A stretch of DNA of 64,000 nt from Lacrimispora sp. 210928-DFI.3.58 (GCF_020554865.1 NZ_JAJCIC010000017.1:30038-94037), one strand, 5' to 3'. Numbered from the stretch's first letter, positions 43,094 through 52,263 are shown. Notes: a model not told the origin generated them from the letters alone. Made by a program: numbers and translations.

Positions 43094-43136
43094 CATGAAA
43101 CTGCTTCCCTGTTCGGGAACCAGTTTCATGTTTTTT
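43094..43136 (+). terminator. Lysine riboswitch terminator
   Basis: CATGAAACTG / CAGTTTCATG arms (43094-43103 and 43121-43130) with an inner TTCCC/GGGAA stem, followed by TTTTTT. It should form when lysine is bound and stop the transcript before the transporter gene. Confidence 0.92.
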
Positions 43137-43246
43137 GTTATATAGGGGCTCTTACCCTCAGTGGGCAAGCTTCTCATATACCAAAAGCCTGTCCGGCGGG
43201 CTTATACTGCGCCGGAGTATTCTACAAAACTCTTAGGGGGAATATT

Positions 43247-44860
43247 ATGAAACCAAAACACCGTATCCTTCACCTGGCTGCTGTCGCGGCTCTGACCGCC
43301 ATGCTGCTTCCCATGACTGCCCTGGCAGAAGAAATTGAGCCTTCTGCTCCGGCCATGTATGCCACCTTCTGGGCCCTGGTGCCTCCAGTTGTGGCGATCG
43401 CCCTGGCGCTGATCACAAAGGAGGTTTACAGCTCCTTATTCATCGGTATCCTGGTGGGCGGACTGTTCTTCTCCGGCTTTTCCTTTGAGGGAACTGTCAC
43501 CCATGTGTTCCAGGAGGGCTTTCTTTCTGTGCTCTCTGACTCCTACAATGTAGGCATCCTGATCTTTCTTGTTATCCTGGGAATCATCGTGTCCCTGATG
43601 AACAAGGCCGGCGGCTCCGCTGCTTTTGGACGGTGGGCCAGCGAAAAGATCAAGTCACGGGCCGGAGCCCAGTTAGCTACCATTGCCCTGGGCGTCCTGA
43701 TCTTCATTGACGACTATTTTAACTGCCTGACGGTAGGCAGCGTTATGCGTCCTGTGACAGACAAGCACAACATTTCCAGGGCAAAGCTGGCTTATCTGAT
43801 CGATGCCACGGCTGCCCCTGTCTGCATTATTGCGCCGATCTCCTCCTGGGCCGCTGCTGTTACCGGCTTTGTTGAGGGCGAGGACGGCTTAGCCCTGTTT
43901 ATCAGTGCGATCCCCTACAATTTCTATGCGCTTTTCACCATCCTCATGATGATAACTCTGGCACTCACAGGCATTGACTACGGCCCCATGAGCAAGCATG
44001 AGCGCAATGCTGCCAGAAAAGGTGACCTGTTCACCACACCCGGCCGTCCCTATGCCAATGTAACAGGTATTGACAACGTTGGACGCGGAAGCGTGGTCGA
44101 TCTTGTCCTTCCCATCCTTGTCCTGATCGTATGCTGTGTCATTGGAATGATCTATACCGGCGGCTTCTTTGACGGCGCTGATTTTGTAACCGCCTTCTCC
44201 AACAGCGATGCCTCCCAGGGCCTGGCAATGGGCAGTTTCTTCGGCCTGGTATTTACCATTCTCTTATACCTGGTACGCCGTGTCATGAAGTTTAACGAGT
44301 GCATGTCCTGTATACCTGAGGGCTTCAAGGCCATGGTTCCTGCCATCCTGATCCTCACCTTTGCCTGGACCTTAAAGGCTATGACAGACAGCTTAGGCGC
44401 TGCCGAGTATGTAGCTTCTGTCATGTCCATGTGTGCAGGAAGCCTTATGAACCTGCTGCCCGCATTCATCTTCTTAGTGGGCTGCGGCCTGGCCTTTGCA
44501 ACAGGTACTTCCTGGGGAACCTTCGGTATCCTGATCCCCATTGTGGTAGCCGTATTTGCCAACACCAACCACACATTGATGACGATCTCCATCTCTGCAT
44601 GTATGGCAGGCGCTGTCTGCGGCGACCACTGCTCACCGATCTCCGATACCACCATCATGGCCTCTGCCGGAGCCCAGTGCGATCACGTAAACCACGTATC
44701 CACCCAGCTTCCCTACGCCGTCACTGTTGCAGCCATTTCCTTTGTGACCTACATTGTAGCAGGCTTTACCCAGAGCGCCCTCATTTCACTGCCTGTGGGA
44801 ACGCTGCTCACCATCGGCGTGCTGTTTGCCCTTAAGAGGACTGTGCCGGATGGGGAATAA
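43247..44860 (+). CDS. NhaC-family transporter, probable lysine transporter (LysW type)
   Basis: 537 residues from the ATG at 43247, with AGGGGG seven bases upstream; the longer open frame runs through the riboswitch. A signal-like first helix (HLAAVAALTAMLLPMTALAEE) is followed by about eleven more membrane segments. Blocks such as LGVLIFIDDYFNCLTVGSVMRPVTD and GCGLAFATGTSWGTFGILIP with GDHCSPISDTT are diagnostic of the NhaC antiporter family. The lysine riboswitch in its leader implies amino-acid import driven by sodium or proton gradient rather than pH control. Confidence 0.88.
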   Translation: MKPKHRILHLAAVAALTAMLLPMTALAEEIEPSAPAMYATFWALVPPVVAIALALITKEVYSSLFIGILVGGLFFSGFSFEGTVTHVFQEGFLSVLSDSYNVGILIFLVILGIIVSLMNKAGGSAAFGRWASEKIKSRAGAQLATIALGVLIFIDDYFNCLTVGSVMRPVTDKHNISRAKLAYLIDATAAPVCIIAPISSWAAAVTGFVEGEDGLALFISAIPYNFYALFTILMMITLALTGIDYGPMSKHERNAARKGDLFTTPGRPYANVTGIDNVGRGSVVDLVLPILVLIVCCVIGMIYTGGFFDGADFVTAFSNSDASQGLAMGSFFGLVFTILLYLVRRVMKFNECMSCIPEGFKAMVPAILILTFAWTLKAMTDSLGAAEYVASVMSMCAGSLMNLLPAFIFLVGCGLAFATGTSWGTFGILIPIVVAVFANTNHTLMTISISACMAGAVCGDHCSPISDTTIMASAGAQCDHVNHVSTQLPYAVTVAAISFVTYIVAGFTQSALISLPVGTLLTIGVLFALKRTVPDGE

Positions 44861-44926
44861 TCTTAGCTTATAGGGCCGATTTTACGGTCTCTACGGTCCG
44901 TGGGTGTTCTTTTCGGCGGATTTTGC

Positions 44927-44932
44927 TATAAT
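44927..44932 (+). promoter_or_regulatory. -10 element of the interrupted XRE gene
   Basis: TATAAT about 30 nt before the ATG at 44963, preceded by TTGC; no good -35 was seen. Confidence 0.6.
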
Positions 44933-44962
44933 AGTATTGCAAATACCTGAAAGGAGTACCCC

Positions 44963-45100
44963 ATGGACCAGATAAAAACAGGAAAATTTATCGCCCAAAT
45001 GCGCAGGGAGCATTCCCTCACTCAGCGGGAGCTTGCGGAAATGTTAACTATCAGTGATAAGACTGTTTCAAAATGGGAGTGTGGAGTTTCCCATAGTTAA
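44963..45100 (+). pseudogene. XRE-family regulator, 5' fragment split by the mobile element
   Basis: AAGGAG precedes the ATG. It codes MDQIKTGKFIAQMRREHSLT and continues as a Cro/CI-type HTH to KWECG (45085). The next codons (VSHS-stop) belong to the inserted element. The missing part continues at 58791: joining at the shared GGA gives WECGKGCPDVSLMLPL in one frame. So the gene was intact before insertion. The truncated 45-residue product would keep the DNA-binding domain. Confidence 0.92.
45083..45085. other. attL core of the mobile element
   Basis: GGA shared with 58788-58790. A serine recombinase uses a short core, commonly two bases, so GG or GA is likely the crossover. Confidence 0.8.
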
Positions 45101-45124
45101 AGATACCACACCAAATATGATGAA

Positions 45125-45146
45125 CCCACGCTTATACACTACCAGC
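45125..45146 (+). repeat. CCCACGCTTAT motif near the left end
   Basis: CCCACGCTTATA then CACTACCAGC is found 40 bp inside attL. A very similar sequence forms a hairpin at 57045-57092 before the recombinase gene. Confidence 0.5.
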
Positions 45147-45159
45147 TATAATAAACCGC

Positions 45160-45197
45160 AAGGACAGCAATTTGATGATACTGCTGTCCTTTCTTTT
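45160..45197 (+). terminator. Terminator at the left end of the element
   Basis: AAGGACAGCA / TGCTGTCCTT arms (45160-45169 and 45182-45191), then TCTTTT. It blocks read-through from the XRE promoter. Confidence 0.85.
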
Positions 45198-45249
45198 ATA
45201 AAATTGCAGTACACATAAAAAAGCTGTAAAATGATAAATATATTTGTCC

Positions 45250-45283
45250 TTGTAACAATTCTCGGACATTTGCCTGTTATACT
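45250..45283 (+). promoter_or_regulatory. Response-regulator-type operator and promoter 1
   Basis: TTGTAACAATTC then TCGGACATTTG, followed after 5 nt by TATACT (45278-45283). It lies about 29 nt before the response regulator ATG. The same pattern occurs at 47178-47211 with identical spacing, so autoregulation is likely. Confidence 0.75.
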
Positions 45284-45311
45284 ATCTGCAAAAAGCAAAG
45301 GAAGTGAGAAT

Positions 45312-46004
45312 ATGGAGCAGATTTTAATTGTCGAGGACGACAGTTTTTTGAATAAGATGTTAGACTATAACCTGACCGCAGACGGCTACGGCGTGACTTC
45401 TGCCCTAAATGCCAGAACCGCAGCCGAAGCCATCCGCCAGCGGGAATTTGATTTAGTGCTGCTGGACATCAACCTGCCGGACGGGAACGGTTTTGAACTG
45501 TGCAAGCTGATAAAGCCCCAGCACCCGGACACCATCGTAATATTCCTGACCGCCAACGATCAGGAGAGCGACCAGATACGGGGCTATGAGGTGGGCGCGG
45601 TGGACTACATCACAAAGCCCTTTGTGATCGGGGCCTTGCAGCGAAAAATCAAAGCCATGTTCGCCATGCTGGAACACCACAAACCGGCCAAGGACATTTA
45701 CGACGACGGGCGGTTGTTTCTGGACTTCTCGGAGCAGACGGCTTCCTTAAACGGCAAGCCCCTGACTCTATCCCCGATGGAGTACAAAATGCTGAACCTG
45801 TTTCGTAAAAATCCCCGGCAAGTGCTGACCCGTGGGCAACTTTTGGAAAAGCTGTGGGATATAGACGAGCGGTTTGTGGACGAACACACCCTGACAACCT
45901 CCATCAGCCGTATTCGCAGCAAGATTGAAGCCGACGGCGGCGCACCCTACATCAAGACCGTTTACGGCATGGGGTATCAATGGACGGGAGGCGAGGTAAA
46001 ATGA
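45312..46004 (+). CDS. OmpR-family response regulator
   Basis: 230 residues from the ATG at 45312, after AAAGGAAGTGAGAAT. The receiver (ILIVEDDSFL, phosphoacceptor Asp in LVLLDINLPDG, Thr in VIFLTANDQ, Lys in YITKPF) is followed by a winged-helix DNA-binding domain ending YIKTVYGMGYQWTG. Its gene stops inside the ATGA of the kinase. Likely senses cell-envelope antibiotics through its partner kinase and drives the ABC exporter genes. Confidence 0.93.
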   Translation: MEQILIVEDDSFLNKMLDYNLTADGYGVTSALNARTAAEAIRQREFDLVLLDINLPDGNGFELCKLIKPQHPDTIVIFLTANDQESDQIRGYEVGAVDYITKPFVIGALQRKIKAMFAMLEHHKPAKDIYDDGRLFLDFSEQTASLNGKPLTLSPMEYKMLNLFRKNPRQVLTRGQLLEKLWDIDERFVDEHTLTTSISRIRSKIEADGGAPYIKTVYGMGYQWTGGEVK

Positions 46005-47032
46005 AGTTTCAAAACCTCTCGGTAAAGCGGCTGTTTGGCCGGGTGGCAATGGAGCTTGTCCTCTCCATGTCCGGGATCACCATAGCCCTGTTTCTTGTGA
46101 CAAAACAGATTGCGGTGCTGCTGACAGGCGGGACGCTGCTGCTGTGCGCCCTTGTGGGGATTTTTGTACTGACGCAGGCGTTTGGAAAGCGGCTGTCGCA
46201 GTTTACCGCTGACCTGTGCCAGACCTTAGACCACATGATCGCCGGGAATGAAGCGCCCCAGCGGCCAGAGGACAGCGAAACCCAGCTTGCCAGAATCGGA
46301 CACCGGCTGGCAAGGCTTTACCAGATCATGCAGGAGAACCGCCGCCGGGTGGACGAGGAACGGCAGGAGTTACAGACCCTTGTATCGGATATTTCCCATC
46401 AGGTGAAAACGCCGGTAAGCAATCTGAAAATGGCGACGGACACCCTGCTGGAAAAGCCCATGACCGAGGCGGAGCGCACCGACTTTATCCGGGGAATCCG
46501 CAGCCAGACGGATAAGCTGGACTTTCTCTTTCAGGCCCTTGTGAAAACCTCACGGCTGGAAACGGGCGTGATCCAGTTGGATAAGAAACCGGGTCGCCTC
46601 TTTGATACCGTGGCGCAGGCCATGAGTGGGATTGTGTATGCAGCGGAGAAAAAGGAAATCGCTGTGTCCGTGGACTGCCCGGAGGATTTGACCGTTTTCC
46701 ATGACAGCAAGTGGACATCCGAAGCCCTCTTTAACCTGCTGGACAATGCAGTGAAGTACACCCCGGCAGGCGGGAAAATCGCCGTGTCAGTGGTGCTGTG
46801 GGAAATGTATGTGGAGGTCAAAGTGACCGACACCGGCAAGGGCATTTCCGAAAGCAATCAGGCTGCCATCTTCCGGCGCTTCTATCGTGAGGAAGAAGTA
46901 CACGAACAGCAGGGCGTGGGCATTGGCCTGTATCTGGCCCGCGAGATCGTAACGCGGCAAGGCGGCTATATCAAAGTGGTTTCGGAGCCGGGCAAGGGTT
47001 CAGAATTTTCCATTATGCTGCCGACAAAATAG
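46001..47032 (+). CDS. Sensor histidine kinase (intramembrane-sensing type)
   Basis: 343 residues from the ATG at 46001, with GGAGGCGAGG upstream. Two membrane helices (about 18-36 and 40-62) leave almost no external loop, as in Bce/VanS-type kinases that sense via an ABC partner. The H-box is VSDISHQVKTPVSNLKMATD, followed by N-box LFNLLDNAVKYTPAGG, and G boxes DTGKGIS and GVGIGLYLAREIV. Overlaps the response regulator in ATGA. Confidence 0.93.
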   Translation: MKFQNLSVKRLFGRVAMELVLSMSGITIALFLVTKQIAVLLTGGTLLLCALVGIFVLTQAFGKRLSQFTADLCQTLDHMIAGNEAPQRPEDSETQLARIGHRLARLYQIMQENRRRVDEERQELQTLVSDISHQVKTPVSNLKMATDTLLEKPMTEAERTDFIRGIRSQTDKLDFLFQALVKTSRLETGVIQLDKKPGRLFDTVAQAMSGIVYAAEKKEIAVSVDCPEDLTVFHDSKWTSEALFNLLDNAVKYTPAGGKIAVSVVLWEMYVEVKVTDTGKGISESNQAAIFRRFYREEEVHEQQGVGIGLYLAREIVTRQGGYIKVVSEPGKGSEFSIMLPTK

Positions 47033-47128
47033 AATGCGGCGGACGGTCATTCTCGGCTGCCCGCCGTAAGTCTTTTCGCAACAGTGTGCCGATAAAGCTG
47101 CCAGTGGCAGTTTTTCGGCGGAAATGTC

Positions 47129-47211
47129 CGAGCGTTGTAACATTTCACCCCCGATTTTCAATGAAATTTTTTGGCCGCTGTAACATTTCGCGGACATTTG
47201 GGTTTTACAAT
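47129..47211 (+). promoter_or_regulatory. Response-regulator-type operator and promoter 2
   Basis: An AAATGTCCGAGCGTTGTAAC block (47129 on) and a CTGTAACATTTC-GCGGACATTTG block (47178-47200) face each other as an inverted pair of CGGACATTT. After 5 nt comes TACAAT (47206-47211). It controls the ABC exporter genes from 47254. Confidence 0.75.
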
Positions 47212-47253
47212 AGCCTTATCAACAGGCAGAAAGCCTTGAAAGGAGTTTTGAGT

Positions 47254-47919
47254 ATGAGAATTTTACAGACTATCGACCTGAAAAAGTATTACGGCACAGA
47301 GCCGAACATCACCCGCGCCCTTGACGGCGTGAACTTCTCTGTGGAGGACGGCGAGTTTGTGGCCGTTGTGGGAACCTCCGGCAGCGGCAAGTCTACCCTG
47401 CTTCACATGATGGGCGGGCTGGACACTCCCACTTCCGGCAATGTCATTGTCCGGGATAAAGAACTGTCGAAAATGAACGACGAACAGCTTACCATCTTCC
47501 GCCGCCGCAACATCGGCTTTATCTTCCAGAACTATAACCTTGTTCCTATCTTGAATGTGTATGAGAACATTGTCTTGCCGGTGGAGCTGGACGGGGACAC
47601 GGTGGATCAGAAGTTTTTGGACGAGATCGTTCACCTGCTGGGGCTGGAAGATAAACTGAAAAATATGCCGAACAATCTTTCCGGCGGCCAGCAGCAGCGT
47701 GTGGCGATTGCCCGCGCCCTGATTACCAAACCGGCTATCGTGTTGGCCGACGAGCCGACAGGCAACCTTGACAGCAAGACCAGTGCCGAGGTGCTGGGGC
47801 TGATCAAGCGCACCAGCGCGGAGTTTCGGCAAACCGTAGTGATGATTACCCACAATGATGACATTGCCCGCCTTGCAGATCGGATTGTCCGCATTGAGGA
47901 CGGCAAGATTGTGGAATAA
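47254..47919 (+). CDS. ABC exporter ATPase (MacB/BceA type)
   Basis: 221 residues from the ATG at 47254, after AAAGGAG. Walker A GTSGSGKST, Q-loop FQNYNLVPILNVYENIVLP, signature NLSGGQQQR, Walker B IVLADEPTGNLDSKTS and VMITHN are as in lantibiotic and bacitracin exporters. It is followed after 14 nt by the large permease. Together with the two-component genes it forms a detoxification or sensing module. Confidence 0.93.
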   Translation: MRILQTIDLKKYYGTEPNITRALDGVNFSVEDGEFVAVVGTSGSGKSTLLHMMGGLDTPTSGNVIVRDKELSKMNDEQLTIFRRRNIGFIFQNYNLVPILNVYENIVLPVELDGDTVDQKFLDEIVHLLGLEDKLKNMPNNLSGGQQQRVAIARALITKPAIVLADEPTGNLDSKTSAEVLGLIKRTSAEFRQTVVMITHNDDIARLADRIVRIEDGKIVE

Positions 47920-47933
47920 GGAGGTGGCAGACT

Positions 47934-50306
47934 ATGACATGGCCTTTTGAAAATGATACCAGCGCTATTACAAAGAAGCTGGCAAACAGAAGCATTAAAG
48001 CAGATAAGCGAAGAAACATCTTTATTATTGTAACGATTGCTTTTGCTGCCTGCCTTATGACCGTTCTTGCGCTCTATACATTCGGAAAATCACATGAATT
48101 AAAAACATTCTTACAGGGGCGCTACCAAGCGGCAGTTATTGATGTGGATTTGGAAACAATCAATGATTTAAGGCAAGATTCCAACATTGAAATGGTAGGA
48201 ACAGAGGCTTTAGTTGATAGTTTCCGTGTTGATGATTATACATTGAATGTTAATTTTCGGGACAGCAATAATCTGTATTTGTATTCCACAGAATTTGTTG
48301 GGAACTTACCTGATAAGGAAAATGAAGTTGCAGTTTCGGAAGCCTATTTGAAACATATTGGCCGTCCTGTTGAATTGAACCAAGAAATCGAATTACCGTT
48401 GCAAAATGGGAAAAACGCAAATTTCACTGTATGCGGTCTTTTACATGACGATGGTGCAAATAGGCGGTATCAAGTATTGGTATCTGATTCTTTTCTGCAA
48501 TCGTATTTTCAAGATCACATCCCTTATAATGCTACACTACGGATAATGGGAAGCGGATCATTCAAAGAGGACGAATTGAAAAATTTGATTAAATCCTGTT
48601 TGACCCCTTATGGAATCAGAGAAGAACAGATCGCTTATAGTTCGTCTTACTTTGATAGTGTTGATAACTCAAGCCGAGATATGCTGGGCGTAGCGGCAAT
48701 TAGTATTCTAATTGTGATTGCCTGTTCCACCGTTATATACAGCCTATTTTATATTTCAGTCGTTGGGAAAGTCAAAGAATATGGCCGTTTAAGGGTAATT
48801 GGCATGACCCAAAAACAGATTAAACGCATGGTAAAAAGAGAAAGCTGGCAATTATCCCGCACTTCAATTCCATTAGGGATTGTAGTTGGCTGCTTAATAG
48901 GATATGTGCTTGTACCCAAAGGCTGGAATTGGCTTAATACATTGGCAATTATCGTTGTTATCTCCATATTGACTGAATTATCGGTTGTTCTATCAATTCG
49001 CAAGCCGATTAAAATTGCAGCAAGCATTTCTCCCATTGAAGCTGTACGCATATCAACGACAACTGAAAACGAAAAGTTAAACACCAAAAAATTAAGGAGA
49101 AAACTAACTCCTGAAAATTTGGCTAAAATCGGTTTTATGCGAAACCACAAAAAAGTGATTTTGACTTTAATATCATTGGGATTTTCAGGAATTTTGCTGA
49201 TGAGTGCAGCAACATTTCTGGCTTCTATTGATGAAGAAGATATGGCCCGGCAGTCATTTGGTGATAAGGAATTTTTGATTACACTTTCCGATGAATATAG
49301 CGACAATTCCTTGAAAGATAATCCGCTGGACGATAGCATGATGAATCTTTTGACAGATTCTCCATATATCACAGATGTTAAATCTATAAAGGGATGTTCC
49401 GCAGACATTTTACTTCCAGATAAAAAAGAACCGTCCTCGTTCCGTGAAATTATAGGATTGTCAGACGATGAATTTTCCAGCTTATCGAATAACCTACTAT
49501 CAGAGGAAATAAGCTACCAAGAACTTGTCGGGAAAAATGGTATCTTAATTGATGACACAGCCGGTATGCTAAAGTCATGGGAAGATTATAGTGTTGCTTT
49601 AGGAGATGTGGTAACAATAGTATCTGCTTCTGGAAAGAAAATCGAATTATCTGTCGTCGGAACTATTGACATGGGCGATACGGACTACAACGGAACATAT
49701 TTCTTTGTCCCGGAAAATGTACTATCCGAGATATATCCAGAGAAGAAGAATTTTAATACTGAATTTGTTATAAATGCAGATGTAAACCAGCTTCCTGCGG
49801 CAGAAAATGTTGTCTTAAATGCAATCGGAGACAATCCTGATATTCAATTTAATAGCTTTGATGACGCACTATCTTCCATAAAAATGCACATGACAGGATA
49901 TCAGATTCCGATCTACGGGTTAATTGTTTTTATTGCAATTTTCGGTATTATCAACCTTTGCAATACCTTGATGACGAACCTTGTATCCAGACAACAAGAA
50001 TTTGGAGTATTGCAATCTATCGGTCTATCAAACAAGCAATTATATAAGATGTTGAGAATGGAATGTTTGTATTATGTGTTTGGGACAATGGCAATAACAT
50101 TTGTTTTCGGCACAGCAGCAGGTTATATTCTATGCCAGATATTTAATCAAGTTGGAGTGTTCGGAAAATTGCATTATACTTTCCCATTCTTGCAAGTGCT
50201 TCTATTTTTTGCAGTCCTCGTAGTAATTGCATTGATATATTCGACTTTAGCCATTCGCTATTGCCATAAGCAATCTCTTGTAGACCGCATTAAGACAATG
50301 GAATGA
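47934..50306 (+). CDS. FtsX/MacB-type ABC permease (AT-rich)
   Basis: 790 residues, larger than BceB (~650). About ten helices: N-terminal near 25-47, a cluster near 250-360, one near 410, and three near 655-780, with two big external domains. The FtsX fold blocks VVGKVKEYGRLRVIGMTQKQIKRMVKRE and LVSRQQEFGVLQSIGLSNKQLYKMLRME are visible. Its base composition is clearly more AT-rich than the regulator, kinase and ATPase genes before it, suggesting a different origin. Likely exports or senses a peptide antibiotic. Confidence 0.88.
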   Translation: MTWPFENDTSAITKKLANRSIKADKRRNIFIIVTIAFAACLMTVLALYTFGKSHELKTFLQGRYQAAVIDVDLETINDLRQDSNIEMVGTEALVDSFRVDDYTLNVNFRDSNNLYLYSTEFVGNLPDKENEVAVSEAYLKHIGRPVELNQEIELPLQNGKNANFTVCGLLHDDGANRRYQVLVSDSFLQSYFQDHIPYNATLRIMGSGSFKEDELKNLIKSCLTPYGIREEQIAYSSSYFDSVDNSSRDMLGVAAISILIVIACSTVIYSLFYISVVGKVKEYGRLRVIGMTQKQIKRMVKRESWQLSRTSIPLGIVVGCLIGYVLVPKGWNWLNTLAIIVVISILTELSVVLSIRKPIKIAASISPIEAVRISTTTENEKLNTKKLRRKLTPENLAKIGFMRNHKKVILTLISLGFSGILLMSAATFLASIDEEDMARQSFGDKEFLITLSDEYSDNSLKDNPLDDSMMNLLTDSPYITDVKSIKGCSADILLPDKKEPSSFREIIGLSDDEFSSLSNNLLSEEISYQELVGKNGILIDDTAGMLKSWEDYSVALGDVVTIVSASGKKIELSVVGTIDMGDTDYNGTYFFVPENVLSEIYPEKKNFNTEFVINADVNQLPAAENVVLNAIGDNPDIQFNSFDDALSSIKMHMTGYQIPIYGLIVFIAIFGIINLCNTLMTNLVSRQQEFGVLQSIGLSNKQLYKMLRMECLYYVFGTMAITFVFGTAAGYILCQIFNQVGVFGKLHYTFPFLQVLLFFAVLVVIALIYSTLAIRYCHKQSLVDRIKTME

Positions 50307-50319
50307 CCTTTTGGGATCG

Positions 50320-50349
50320 GCGGGGCGGCATGTGCTGCCCCGCTTTTTT
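50320..50349 (+). terminator. Terminator of the ABC exporter operon
   Basis: GCGGGGC-G-GCA / TGC-T-GCCCCGC stem followed by TTTTTT, 14 nt after the permease stop. Confidence 0.92.
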
Positions 50350-50376
50350 CGCCATTTCTCAAAGAAATTTTTGAAA

Positions 50377-50456
50377 TGTCCGAGCGTTGTAACAATTCAG
50401 CCTGTTTTTCTGTCGAAATCAAAGGCACCTCGGACATTTGTGTAACATTTGTAGTT
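50377..50456 (+). promoter_or_regulatory. Third, orphan copy of the operator
   Basis: AAATGTCCGAGCGTTGTAAC and CTCGGACATTTG repeat the arrangement seen before the ABC genes, with TTTATACTT downstream, but no plus-strand gene follows until 51893. It may be a relic of a lost target gene or drive a small RNA. Confidence 0.6.
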
Positions 50457-50549
50457 TATACTTAAAAGTTTGATGATAATATTGCTTATTCATTCATGGA
50501 AGAAGCAATCTGTTATTGCAATAATGCGAAATTGACGATAGAAAGCTTT

Positions 50550-51590
50550 TCATATCTCGGTCAGTTCCACAATTACATTACTCTGCTGATACAGCCAGTC
50601 CGTAAATTCTTTCGGGCTGGCTGTTCCTGTTTTTACAGTCTTTTTTCTCTGTAATGCTTCTTTCTTAAAGTCAGAAAAGGCAGCCTGTATTTTTTCCAGA
50701 CGGTCAGCCGGAAAGCCTGCGGTATTTTTTACCCGGTTTATTTTGTTGCGCCAGTTCTGGCATTCATTTTTATAAAGCAGGTCATAGTTATTTTCTCTTG
50801 CCCTCTCGTCAAATTCCCGCTTGTTTTGAAGCGCCTGTGCTTTTCGGCACTTATCGCTGCACAGCTCATACCGCTGGCTCTTTGCCAGAAAATATTTCCC
50901 ACAGACCTTGCACTGCCGGAAGCAAAGCCCCCAGTCATTCAGCCTGTTCAGATAATAGGTAATCAACGGGTAGAGGGACGCATAGGCAGACACACATTCT
51001 TCTGTGCGCCGGTTGTCCGGGAACCAGAGGTCAAGCCGGGTATCTTCTGACGGCGCGCCTTTGAAATAAAGGCTGCCAGCTTGAAAATGTTTCGGTTTTC
51101 CTGTCTCTCTGTCAAAGCTCATGGTTTCGTTATAGAATACCCCGGTCAGGCTGCTCATTTTATCCATGAAGCGGTCACAGGCAGCTTTACGGTCGCGGGG
51201 TTCTCTGGCAAGCAGATAGCTGTTCCAGATACGGAACGCCACATACATTTTCAGAGGGTCGTTGCTAAGATATTTCCCCCAGAGAAATTCGCTTGCCGCC
51301 TGCTCCAGCTCCGGCTGTTTCCATCGGTTGGAATGGAGGGCTTGCCGCAGCGGAGAAAGCCCGTATAAGTTCCAATCTCTGTCCGTGTCACACTCAAAGT
51401 TTATCAAAAAAGTTCCCAGCGGGCGTGTCATATCACAAAGCACCTCTGCGTTTTGGCTCCCGTCCAGACGGAAGCGGATCTGCTGTTCTTCCCCAATCAA
51501 AATCCGCTCTTTCATTTTCTTCCTGTCCAGCGTCAGGACAAACAAAATCCTCTCAAAACATGGCTCATGCCGTATAAACTGATTCTCCAT
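50550..51590 (-). CDS. DUF6076-like protein with C-terminal zinc finger
   Basis: 346 residues from the ATG at 51590, which has GGGGATAGG upstream and a promoter at 51649-51677; a longer frame would start inside that promoter. The N-terminal part is of unknown fold. Near residue 235 a CxxC..CxxxC knuckle (CKVCGKYFLAKSQRYELCSDKC) matches zinc fingers of the CGNR/DUF6076 sort, followed by a basic helical tail. A DNA- or RNA-binding accessory protein of the element is likely. It is the only element gene on the minus strand. Confidence 0.65.
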   Translation of the reverse strand: MENQFIRHEPCFERILFVLTLDRKKMKERILIGEEQQIRFRLDGSQNAEVLCDMTRPLGTFLINFECDTDRDWNLYGLSPLRQALHSNRWKQPELEQAASEFLWGKYLSNDPLKMYVAFRIWNSYLLAREPRDRKAACDRFMDKMSSLTGVFYNETMSFDRETGKPKHFQAGSLYFKGAPSEDTRLDLWFPDNRRTEECVSAYASLYPLITYYLNRLNDWGLCFRQCKVCGKYFLAKSQRYELCSDKCRKAQALQNKREFDERARENNYDLLYKNECQNWRNKINRVKNTAGFPADRLEKIQAAFSDFKKEALQRKKTVKTGTASPKEFTDWLYQQSNVIVELTEI

Positions 51591-51648
51591 CCCTATCCCC
51601 TGCCTTTGTTTATGGTAATTATATAATTCGGTTATATCTGTTACACTC

Positions 51649-51677
51649 ATGGTATCGCAGAAGCATTGTTTTGTCAA
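51649..51677 (-). promoter_or_regulatory. Promoter of the DUF6076-like gene
   Basis: On the minus strand TTGACA (51672-51677), 17-nt spacer, TACCAT (51649-51654). Places the transcript start near 51642 and fixes the start codon at 51590. Confidence 0.8.
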
Positions 51678-51892
51678 GGATAGTCCGCTATGATGATTGC
51701 AGTTGGTAATTTCGTGCCACACAGTACCTTGACAAGTGAATGACCGTCCAAAAGGGATATGACCGGCAGGAGAAGTGACGCATCCGGCGCACCAATGCAG
51801 GGAAACACCGCAGGAATGGGGCAGGAAAACGGCTTTTGGGGAGAACGGCAGCAGGAAGCATTTTAACCTATTTGATTTATGGGAGGAACAGA

Positions 51893-52117
51893 ATGAACGA
51901 TAAAAAGAGATTGAACAGCTACGAGGATTTACCGCTGGTTCTGGATGTGGCGGACATTCAGCGGATTATGGGAATTTCAAGAGCGAGCGCCTATGAGCTG
52001 GTACACACACCCGGCTTTCCGGCGTTCCGCAGGGGCAGGCTTATCAAGGTCAGCAAAATTGCTTTCTTTGAATGGATGGCAAAAGGCTCCGAAACCGTAC
52101 CGGGAAGCGACAAATAA
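51893..52117 (+). CDS. Xis/AlpA-like HTH protein
   Basis: 74 residues from the ATG at 51893, with GGGAGGAACAGA upstream. Contains a MerR-like/excisionase wing: LVLDVADIQRIMGISRASAYELVHTPGFPAFRRGRLIKVSKIAFFEWM. Such small proteins direct excision or regulate transfer genes. It starts the backbone block running to the recombinase. Confidence 0.82.
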   Translation: MNDKKRLNSYEDLPLVLDVADIQRIMGISRASAYELVHTPGFPAFRRGRLIKVSKIAFFEWMAKGSETVPGSDK

Positions 52118-52263
52118 GCGTGAGGTATCATTCCCTGACTGCAATACTGCCGTACTTTCCAAAGGGGCATACAGAGGGAAAAAACCTTAAAAATAATACC
52201 GAGACGCTACACCAAAACAGCCTATCTGCGTACATCAGATAGAAACGGAGAAAGGAGCCGGTT

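Noticed and set aside
44963..45100. Intact small HTH gene
   Set aside because: Its end is element DNA; the rest of the gene is found at 58791-59648.
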